Origin: an uncultured Alphaproteobacteria bacterium
GTDB taxonomy: Bacteria > Pseudomonadota > Alphaproteobacteria > RF32 > CAG-239
Assembly (NCBI GenBank): GCA_944392235.1
Contig: CALXVZ010000012.1
Coordinates: 1-32,003 of the forward strand
Length of the DNA stretch: 32,003 bases
Direction of reading: 5' to 3'
Shown in pieces: positions 15,790 through 22,028 of this stretch (position 1 is the stretch's first letter; each line of letters opens with the position of its first letter). Made by a program: the position numbers and the translations under genes. The notes beneath the pieces were generated by a model. That model worked only from the letters and a program-made list of their open reading frames with translations, had not been told where the DNA came from and ran no database searches.

Positions 15790-16152
15790 TTAATGTTCAT
15801 GCATTTTTATCAGATTCTCATCAAAATCTTTAGCTGCTTTGCCTGACCAACCCATAAAGTGAGTATCACCCATGCATACTACCGGAACAACGATTGTCTT
15901 AAACTTAAACTTCTTGGCACATTGCTTTAATAAGGCTCTACCCTCCTCTGTTTCTATATTTACTTTTACGATATCCGGTCTGGTTAAATATTTGTCATTG
16001 ATATATTCTAATGCTTGCTTACATATCGGACAACCTTCCGCATAAATTACATATGCTTTATTTTCCTCTAAAACCGGCTCTTTCTTCTTGCGGGCTTCAG
16101 CTGGAAATGAAAACATTACCACGGCTAAAATTATACTTAAAATTCTTAACAT
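15790..16152 (-). CDS. Exported thioredoxin/glutaredoxin-like protein
   Basis: A 120-residue protein with a signal peptide (hydrophobic 3-17, likely cleavage after Ala-Glu-Ala at 18-20). The thioredoxin-fold active site is Cys41-Pro-Ile-Cys44 after a beta strand, and the cis-proline expected opposite it is Pro90 in Val-Val-Pro-Val-Val. Extra Cys at 78 and 93 are present. It should act as a periplasmic disulfide oxidoreductase. The CPIC dipeptide is nearer to glutaredoxins than to DsbA, so the direction of the reaction is unclear. GGAAGGG lies about 8 bases before the ATG. It sits upstream of the rubredoxin fusion on the same strand, with its own promoter. Confidence 0.82.
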   Translation of the reverse strand: MLRILSIILAVVMFSFPAEARKKKEPVLEENKAYVIYAEGCPICKQALEYINDKYLTRPDIVKVNIETEEGRALLKQCAKKFKFKTIVVPVVCMGDTHFMGWSGKAAKDFDENLIKMHEH

Positions 16153-16182
16153 GTTACTTTCCCTTCCTTTGTTAACTGCTTT

Positions 16183-16210
16183 ATTTTAAAATCTTTATTT
16201 ATTTTGTCAA
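16183..16210 (-). promoter_or_regulatory. Promoter candidate for the thioredoxin-like gene
   Basis: Reverse strand TTGACA (16210-16205), 16-base spacer, TAAAAT (16188-16183). Confidence 0.55.
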
Positions 16211-16230
16211 TCTGTTTTCTTCTTATGTCA

Positions 16231-16259
16231 TTAACTCTATTTTAAAGTGTTTGTAATAT
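16231..16259 (+). promoter_or_regulatory. Promoter candidate for the YwqK-like lipoprotein gene
   Basis: TTAACT (16231-16236), 17-base spacer, TAATAT (16254-16259), 28 bases before the ATG. Confidence 0.45.
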
Positions 16260-16286
16260 ATTTCCGCCGTTTTAGAGAGGTGTATT

Positions 16287-17126
16287 ATGGCTAGGAAAAA
16301 TATTTTGGATATTACAACAAGAAAATTCGTGGCAAAAAAATTAACTTTGAGACGTTTATTGCTTCGTAAATTAGCTCAAAGGCGTCTTGAAGCTAGAAAA
16401 GTTGCTTCTATGACTGCTATTTTACTGTTGCTTTCGGCTTGTCATGTCGGACAGTTGACTACGCTCTACTCAAACGATACTTCCTTTGTTGAAAATGATA
16501 TTCGGTATGACGCTCAGCATAAACCTATTACAGGTGTTTACCAAAACTATACCGATAAAATGCAACTGATTGAAGAAATTCATTATGTTGATGGTAAAAT
16601 TAGCGGAACTTATAAAGCATTTGATGATAAGGGTAATCTTATTCTTGAAACTTCATATAAAAATGCTCTGCTAGACGGTAAATCCGTTGCTTACTATACA
16701 TCTGGTGCCGAGGCTGAAGTGGCTTATTATCGTAAAGGAAAACTTACCGGCGGAAAAATTGCTTACTACCCTAATGGCGACCTTAAAAGTAAGGGAAGTT
16801 ATATAAAAGGACTTAAAAATGGTGTGTTTGAAGAATACTATCCTAATGGTGCTGTTCAATCTTCTATTACCTATAAAAAAGGCAAATTACATGGTCCTTC
16901 CAGATTATACACCCCAGGAAATCATCTCTTAGCTTATACCGAATATGTTAATGGAAAGCGTGAAGGTCCGGCTTTTTCTTATTATAAAAATGAAAAACCT
17001 AAAATTTTAGCTTATCGAAAAAATGATCTTCTTGACGGCGCAGCTAAAGAGTTTGATAGTAACGGTAATCTGCTTAAAGTTGTTGTTTATGATAAAGGAA
17101 ATATTGTTAAGGTCTTTAATTTTTAA
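16287..17126 (+). CDS. YwqK/MORN-repeat lipoprotein with long basic N-terminus
   Basis: A 279-residue protein. From about residue 80 it is a chain of roughly eight 22-residue repeats of the MORN-2/YwqK kind (phrases such as YYPNGxL and GKxHGP). Such proteins are annotated as antitoxins of toxin/immunity pairs or as surface proteins, and the function is seldom proven. A lipobox LLSAC (Cys52) follows a hydrophobic core at 43-50. The 40 residues before it are extremely basic and amphipathic, with repeated Lys/Arg-Lys-Leu phrases. GAGAGG lies 6 bases before the first ATG, which supports that start. An internal Met42 would give an ordinary lipoprotein signal but has no good ribosome site. Single-gene unit. 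Confidence 0.75.
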   Translation: MARKNILDITTRKFVAKKLTLRRLLLRKLAQRRLEARKVASMTAILLLLSACHVGQLTTLYSNDTSFVENDIRYDAQHKPITGVYQNYTDKMQLIEEIHYVDGKISGTYKAFDDKGNLILETSYKNALLDGKSVAYYTSGAEAEVAYYRKGKLTGGKIAYYPNGDLKSKGSYIKGLKNGVFEEYYPNGAVQSSITYKKGKLHGPSRLYTPGNHLLAYTEYVNGKREGPAFSYYKNEKPKILAYRKNDLLDGAAKEFDSNGNLLKVVVYDKGNIVKVFNF

Positions 17127-17228
17127 TCACATTGGCTTATCTTTTTTACTTTTGGCTTGATTATTCTTGAATTTTAGTTTATTTCTTGTTTATTCTTTTA
17201 GCATTTGCTACATGGAGAGGTCTGAACT

Positions 17229-18182
17229 ATGAATGGTATTGATAATGAATTAAACGAAATTGATGTTTCTTTTGTTATGACTGTCTATAATAAAGAATTC
17301 TATCTTCCGGCTGTTCTTAAGGCTCTCCTCAATCAAACCGGGCTTAAAAATCCTCAGTTTATCTTTGTTGATGATCTCTCTAAAGATCGTTCCGTGCAAA
17401 TTATCGAAGAAATGACGAAAGATATTAAAAATGTTGTTATTCTTAAAAAAGATAAAAACGAAGGTATCTCAATCTCAATTAATAAAGGAATTGCTCTTGC
17501 TCAAGGAAAATGGGTCAGAATGCTTGATTCCGATGATATTTTCCCGCTTAATTCTACCCAGAAAATGATTGAATTAGCGGATAAACATCAGGCAGATATG
17601 GTTTATGGAACTTTTACTAAAACAGGTAAAGAACCTATGGATATTGCTGCTGAATATATGCCCGAGACTTTTGATTATAAATATAATCCTGATGCTTTGA
17701 GAACTGTCCTTTCCGGTCATTTTACCCGTATGGGACAACTTATCCGTCGTTCTGTTTTGCAGGATGCCGGTGGGGCTGATACGCGTGTTTTCATTCAAGA
17801 TGAAAGCATCCCTCTCAGAGCTGCCAGATTGGCTCAAGGCGCAATCAAAATGCAGGCTAACGTCGTTCTTGTTCCTAAGGAAACTAATAATCTTAGCAAA
17901 AATACTCACCAACTTGATAACGATCGCTTTTTTGCTCATTATTATTTCTTGAAAGATTATCAAAAAAATCTCCCTGCTGATGTTGTTTCCAAACTTTATG
18001 CCAAGGCTCTTTCTGATAATTGGAAATATGTGAAGAAAAATCTTCCGCATCCTTATTTTTCTAGAGATTTTTATTTATATATCTTATCCAAAACAGTTTC
18101 CCTTAAACCTGATTTTATACTTCTGGATAAAATGGCTGAACGTTTTCTTGCACTTTCTGATGTTTTGCGTTCAAAGCCTTAA
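17229..18182 (+). CDS. Family 2 glycosyltransferase
   Basis: A 317-residue GT-A-fold glycosyltransferase. The N-terminal strand Val-Ser-Phe-Val-Met-Thr-Val-Tyr-Asn is followed by Val-Asp-Asp (47-49), which binds the nucleotide. The metal-binding motif Asp100-Ser-Asp102-Asp103 follows Met-Leu. There is no membrane segment, so it is a soluble or peripheral enzyme adding a sugar from a nucleotide donor, most likely to a surface glycan. GGAGAGG lies 8 bases before the ATG. It is convergent with the GT4 gene and the two share a hairpin terminator, which suggests a common surface-polysaccharide role. Donor and acceptor cannot be told. Confidence 0.9.
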   Translation: MNGIDNELNEIDVSFVMTVYNKEFYLPAVLKALLNQTGLKNPQFIFVDDLSKDRSVQIIEEMTKDIKNVVILKKDKNEGISISINKGIALAQGKWVRMLDSDDIFPLNSTQKMIELADKHQADMVYGTFTKTGKEPMDIAAEYMPETFDYKYNPDALRTVLSGHFTRMGQLIRRSVLQDAGGADTRVFIQDESIPLRAARLAQGAIKMQANVVLVPKETNNLSKNTHQLDNDRFFAHYYFLKDYQKNLPADVVSKLYAKALSDNWKYVKKNLPHPYFSRDFYLYILSKTVSLKPDFILLDKMAERFLALSDVLRSKP

Positions 18183-18207
18183 AATTTTCTTTAATATCTT
18201 AAAATTT

Positions 18208-18241
18208 AAGCTCAAGTATTTCTAATAATTTACTTGAGCTT
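18208..18241. terminator. Hairpin terminator between the two glycosyltransferase genes
   Basis: AAGCTCAAGTA (18208-18218) and its exact complement (18231-18241) form an 11-bp stem with a 12-base loop. T-rich sequence follows on the right; the reverse side is A/T-rich. Confidence 0.75.
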
Positions 18242-18267
18242 TCTTTATCAATTATTTGTTTTTAAAT

Positions 18268-19395
18268 CTATTTATTTACAATCGAATTAAGCAGCTTTTC
18301 CCATTCATCCATTAAAATTTCCGGTGCATACGCTGCCATATCTTGATGGGCATTGGCACCGAATTTAATGCGTAATTCTTTGTCTTGCATCAATATTTTT
18401 AATTTCTTTGCAAAATCATCTACATCCTCGGCTAAGAAACCATTATGACCTTCGACTATTATCTCATTTACAGAATGCGCATCCTTAAAGCCAATATGCG
18501 GTAAGCCTATTGACATAGCATCAGCTATTGCCAAACTAAAACCTTCGCAACAACTTGGAAATGCATGAATATCCGCGCTTCTATATAACCCTTCTACATC
18601 TGTGCTATATCCCATTAGAGCAACTTGACCTTCCAGATTGTTTTGGGCTATCGTTGATTTTATTTCTCTTTCATATGCAGGATATTTGCTCATTCCCCAT
18701 ATTTCAACCTTCCAATCAGGAAATTCATTGGCAATCTTTGCGAAAGCTTCTACCAATAAATGTGGACGTTTAATATGTTTTTCTATTCTTGCAACATATA
18801 TAATACGTTTCTTTTCTTTATTCAAATCAACCATTTCCCCTTCCGCGTATTGTTTAACGGGGTTGGCTATTCTTACAATATTTTTAGCTTCAAAAAACGG
18901 ATCTACATGATCCTTAAATGAATCCATCAGCACCTGATAAGTATTGATTTGATCAAAACTCTTTTTACACCACATTCTTGATAATTTATTTTTCTTCAAG
19001 ACTTTATCTAAAATTATCGGTGGATAGTTGTGTATCATCTGAACAATCGGTATATTGTGGTGCTGAAAGCGTGTCACATTATATAAATCTTTCGGAAAAT
19101 AGCAAATCATCACATCCGGTTTTTCTTTTTTTATTAATTTATCAAATAAAAACCATGATGGAAAAGGACTTCTGATTTTGTGCCAAAAATTTACTAATGC
19201 ACTATCGGTCTTACCATTTACATTGGCTATCTTTACTGCTGGATTTAGTTCATAACCTGGCGCTGATACACCTAATTTTTTGTATGTATCGCAAGCTATA
19301 ACGACTTCGTGGCCTCTTTCATAAAACAAATTTGCCAAATACGACAGCCAGTTATTGTTCAATATATTTCTATCTCTTACCAGCATTATCTTCAT
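18268..19395 (-). CDS. Family 4 glycosyltransferase
   Basis: A 375-residue GT-B-fold enzyme of the GT4 family. The second half starts with Ile-Ile-Tyr-Val-Ala-Arg (198-203). The donor-binding loop PSCCEGFSLAIADAMSIGLP has Glu284 and Asp292 in the EX7E positions, with Asp replacing the second Glu. No membrane segment is present. It transfers a sugar from a nucleotide donor with retention, probably onto a lipid-linked or surface glycan. Its start overlaps the stop of the ParB-like gene by 4 bases (ATGA), so the two are translationally coupled. It is the last gene of the unit that begins with phosphatidylserine decarboxylase. Confidence 0.9.
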   Translation of the reverse strand: MKIMLVRDRNILNNNWLSYLANLFYERGHEVVIACDTYKKLGVSAPGYELNPAVKIANVNGKTDSALVNFWHKIRSPFPSWFLFDKLIKKEKPDVMICYFPKDLYNVTRFQHHNIPIVQMIHNYPPIILDKVLKKNKLSRMWCKKSFDQINTYQVLMDSFKDHVDPFFEAKNIVRIANPVKQYAEGEMVDLNKEKKRIIYVARIEKHIKRPHLLVEAFAKIANEFPDWKVEIWGMSKYPAYEREIKSTIAQNNLEGQVALMGYSTDVEGLYRSADIHAFPSCCEGFSLAIADAMSIGLPHIGFKDAHSVNEIIVEGHNGFLAEDVDDFAKKLKILMQDKELRIKFGANAHQDMAAYAPEILMDEWEKLLNSIVNK

Positions 19396-20024
19396 GATTT
19401 TTTCCTTTTAATTAAAAGTTTCATAAATTCAAATGATTTTGGAACTGCCCAAAACGATACATTTACTTCTTCAACACCTAAACTTTTACATATCCCTATT
19501 CTATGATGTCCTTGTAAAATTTGATCTTTTACACCAAGCTTGCGATTAAGCATTATTAACATCGGGCTTTTTCTATCATAACCGTTGGCTTTGATTGAAT
19601 CATATAAGTCATGATAGCGTTTTTGTGCTTCTTCACGACTTATTTGCCATTTCTTATTCGTCCACTGATATGCATTGGCTTCATTTCTCTCACCTCGCGT
19701 AATATTATTTGCCAGCAAGCATGTCAATGTGGTTGTATAGATGCTTGGAAATACTCTGTAAAATTTACGTTTTATCGGCTTGATTAAATTAATCAAAAAG
19801 GATTGGAACGGATTATATGACTTATAGGCCATTCTTACCGGAAGAAAGTCTTTTTCTGCTTGCTCTACCTTCTCTTGGCCTGATATTATTTTATCCTCTC
19901 CTTTTTCATCCAGCAAAAGAATAACCTCTTCCCCTTTTATATCTGTGCTTATCTCTCGGGGTAAGTTTTTCAATTCATCTGCCTTTATTTGGTATATCTC
20001 AGATGATAACGCTATCTTACTCAT
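19392..20024 (-). CDS. ParB-like-domain protein coupled to a glycosyltransferase
   Basis: A 210-residue protein. Residues 138-195 have the core of the ParB/sulfiredoxin-like fold: a helix with Ser-Ile-Lys-Ala-Asn-Gly-Tyr-Asp, a strand, then the signature GHHRI at 172-176 followed by a helix and Val-Asn-Val. In chromosome partition proteins this core binds CTP. The helix-turn-helix of ParB is missing. The N-terminal 110 residues are not recognised. Stand-alone ParB-like proteins occur in surface-glycan clusters, and this one overlaps a GT4 gene, so a sugar-nucleotide or phosphate-transfer role is more likely than DNA partition. No strong ribosome site precedes the ATG. Confidence 0.72.
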   Translation of the reverse strand: MSKIALSSEIYQIKADELKNLPREISTDIKGEEVILLLDEKGEDKIISGQEKVEQAEKDFLPVRMAYKSYNPFQSFLINLIKPIKRKFYRVFPSIYTTTLTCLLANNITRGERNEANAYQWTNKKWQISREEAQKRYHDLYDSIKANGYDRKSPMLIMLNRKLGVKDQILQGHHRIGICKSLGVEEVNVSFWAVPKSFEFMKLLIKRKKS

Positions 20025-20116
20025 CGTCTTTCAATAATCCTTTAGCCTTTTCTTCAGATGATTGGAGTATAGCTGCTTTTCAGACTTTCTCAACAGCATT
20101 TTCCAGCTATCAACAT

Positions 20117-20986
20117 TTATTTTGTTTTGATTTCTCCGAGTTTTTCGCCGACTTTTACTGCTTTTCCAGCTTTTATATCTTTTGAAAATGATATTTTACC
20201 TTTAGGGAATATGCATATTGTTGTGCTTCCTAATAAAAAGCGACCTAACTCACTGCCTTTCTCTAAAACAATGTTGTCTTCACTGTAGTTATAAACCGTT
20301 ACTTCTTTTCCTTTTGATGGAGATAATAGGCCGGCAAATACTGTCGATACGCTTGAAACAATCGTCGCACCAACCATTACGACGGCAAAACGACCGATTT
20401 CCTCATTTTCAAAAAAGCATACGGCTCTTTCATTTCTCGCAAATAAATTATCGACATTACGTGCGGTCAACGGATTTACCGAAAATAACTCACCGGGGAT
20501 AAATAGCATTTTTTCTAATTTTCCCTTTAATGGCATATGGACGCGGTGATAATTTTTCGGTGAGAGATATGTCGTTACAAAACTTCCGTTTTCAAAATAT
20601 TTTGCTTCTTTTTCATCCCCTCCCAACAGAGCTTCCAGACTATAATAATGTCCTTTAGCCTGCAAAACAGCATCTTTATATATTTCTCCCAACTCACTTA
20701 TCATTCCGTCGGCCGGTTCGGAGATGGTTTTTTCTTCTGCAACAATCGGACGAGCTCCTTTTTTGAGTTCACGTGTAAAAAAGTCATTAAATGTCTTGAA
20801 TTTGCTGATATCTTGGATTTTTGATTCTTTCATATCAACGTCATAATACTTTATGAAGTTTTTTATCATAAACTCCGTTGCCTTACCCATTTCTGCGGAG
20901 GCTAATTTGCCTATTGCCTGTGATAATAGTCTCTTTGGCATTATGTATTGACTTTTTACTTTGATTTCATCCGAAATATTTTGCAT
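20117..20986 (-). CDS. psd: Phosphatidylserine decarboxylase proenzyme
   Basis: A 289-residue enzyme that makes phosphatidylethanolamine from phosphatidylserine at the inner membrane. The self-cleavage motif LGST is at 252-255; the serine at 254 becomes the pyruvoyl group. The other known active-site features are visible: Asp93 in PADG, and His147 and His150 in YHRVHMP. The family E-F-F-like region FNDFFTREL is at 66-74. Length agrees with proteobacterial Psd. I prefer the ATG at 20986, with GGGAG 7 bases upstream, over the ATG two codons earlier, which is only one base from that site. A promoter candidate is at 21014-21041. The ParB-like and GT4 genes follow. Confidence 0.95.
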   Translation of the reverse strand: MQNISDEIKVKSQYIMPKRLLSQAIGKLASAEMGKATEFMIKNFIKYYDVDMKESKIQDISKFKTFNDFFTRELKKGARPIVAEEKTISEPADGMISELGEIYKDAVLQAKGHYYSLEALLGGDEKEAKYFENGSFVTTYLSPKNYHRVHMPLKGKLEKMLFIPGELFSVNPLTARNVDNLFARNERAVCFFENEEIGRFAVVMVGATIVSSVSTVFAGLLSPSKGKEVTVYNYSEDNIVLEKGSELGRFLLGSTTICIFPKGKISFSKDIKAGKAVKVGEKLGEIKTK

Positions 20987-21013
20987 TTTCATTCTCCCTT
21001 TTGTATTTTCTTC

Positions 21014-21041
21014 AACATATCATCTCTTTTATATATGTCAA
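21014..21041 (-). promoter_or_regulatory. Promoter candidate for psd
   Basis: Reverse strand TTGACA (21041-21036), 16-base spacer, TATGTT (21019-21014). Confidence 0.5.
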
Positions 21042-21064
21042 CTTTTATACTCCTTTTTTCAGGC

Positions 21065-21099
21065 ATAAAAAAATCGGAGAAAATTTCCCCGATTTCTTT
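21065..21099 (-). terminator. Terminator of the 230-residue gene
   Basis: AAATCGGAGAAA (21071-21082) pairs with TTTCCCCGATTT (21084-21095) with one mismatch. The A run at 21067-21073 reads as T on the reverse strand after the stem. It separates this gene from psd. Confidence 0.75.
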
Positions 21100-21115
21100 T
21101 GTTACTACTGTTGTT

Positions 21116-21808
21116 TTAGTTTCTCATCTTGGCTTGAGGATTGAGTTCTTCCTCAAATTCGAGCATTTTACTTTCTATGTCATAGACATATTGTATAAAA
21201 AGCTTACGAAAACTTGCTTCCTCGACAAAACCAGTATTCCATGCATGTTGAGACATCAAAAATATTTTTGCTTTTTCTGTCTGCGGTCTTTTGGTTTGAA
21301 GCCAGCCGAAGATGTTGAAGCTATTAACAGCTAATAATTCTTTATCTGCCCTGTCTCCTAATTTCGTATACATCATGTCAAACAGATATCCATTCTCGTC
21401 CTCTTTGAAATCAAAGATGAATTGCATATTAAGGAAGAGAACACCTAATATCTCTCTATCCATGTACTCAATACATTTTTTTGTTAAGTAGGGAAAGGCA
21501 TATATTCCCTCTGGCAGATAGTGACTTATAACTTCCATGTAGTTCGCTATTATCTCGACATCTTCCAATGCAAAGAATTTTTCTGCAATATCTGTTGATG
21601 GAACTTTTGCTTCGGTGGGTATAAATGTATGCACCTCATTTTCCGCTATTCCAGCATATTGTGATACTGTCATTGATTTATTCTTTAGCCGTAAGAAATC
21701 ATGATACGCTTTCGGTGAGCTTATCCAAAGTCTTAAAATCTCTTCTGCCTGTTGATACGAGAGTTCTTTTGCCTGCAAAAGAATGTCTCTACTTTCTTTA
21801 TAATTCAT
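21116..21808 (-). CDS. Unknown helical cytoplasmic protein, 230 residues
   Basis: Not recognised. There is no signal peptide or membrane segment; the sequence is acidic, aromatic-rich and apparently all-helical. It resembles the 269-residue protein at 5751-6560 in style (soluble, helical, G/C-richer codons, single gene, no Shine-Dalgarno), but I see no alignable similarity. Its leader contains GAACTAAAAATT, the same as upstream of the J-domain gene, and both have a TTGACA-16-TAATAT promoter. A hairpin terminator follows. It may belong to a set of co-regulated genes. Confidence 0.72.
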   Translation of the reverse strand: MNYKESRDILLQAKELSYQQAEEILRLWISSPKAYHDFLRLKNKSMTVSQYAGIAENEVHTFIPTEAKVPSTDIAEKFFALEDVEIIANYMEVISHYLPEGIYAFPYLTKKCIEYMDREILGVLFLNMQFIFDFKEDENGYLFDMMYTKLGDRADKELLAVNSFNIFGWLQTKRPQTEKAKIFLMSQHAWNTGFVEEASFRKLFIQYVYDIESKMLEFEEELNPQAKMRN

Positions 21809-21834
21809 ATTCTAATAATTTTTAGTTCGTGCTT

Positions 21835-21862
21835 ATATTATACTTTTTAGCTTATTTGTCAA
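21835..21862 (-). promoter_or_regulatory. Strong promoter of the 230-residue gene
   Basis: Reverse strand TTGACA (21862-21857), 16-base spacer, TAATAT (21840-21835). It matches the J-domain gene promoter in both boxes and spacing. A second -10-like TATAAT overlaps at a shorter spacing. Confidence 0.65.
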
Positions 21863-21957
21863 TACCTTTTAGACAAAAACTATATATTTATATTCTTAAC
21901 CTTAGCATCATTTCCGCTAATCTCTCTTTATCTTGCCAAAAGTAACACAAAAAATGC

Positions 21958-21986
21958 TTGATTTTTTGTTTATATTATGTTATACC
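21958..21986 (+). promoter_or_regulatory. Promoter candidate for the 1167-residue gene
   Basis: TTGATT (21958-21963), 17-base spacer, TATACC (21981-21986), 43 bases before the ATG. Confidence 0.45.
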
Positions 21987-22028
21987 CTTCTTATTGTTAT
22001 AGCAATTTTAATGAATTGAGGTTGTTTT

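Noticed and set aside
19392-20024. Chromosome partition protein ParB
   Set aside because: The DNA-binding helix-turn-helix and dimer domains are absent, no parA is adjacent, and the gene is coupled to a glycosyltransferase.
20025-20116. TGA read as tryptophan or selenocysteine in the frame after psd
   Set aside because: TGA is used as a normal stop elsewhere in the window (for example the kinase-like gene at 5071-5073 and the ParB-like gene at 19392-19394), and no hairpin of the selenocysteine type is visible here.
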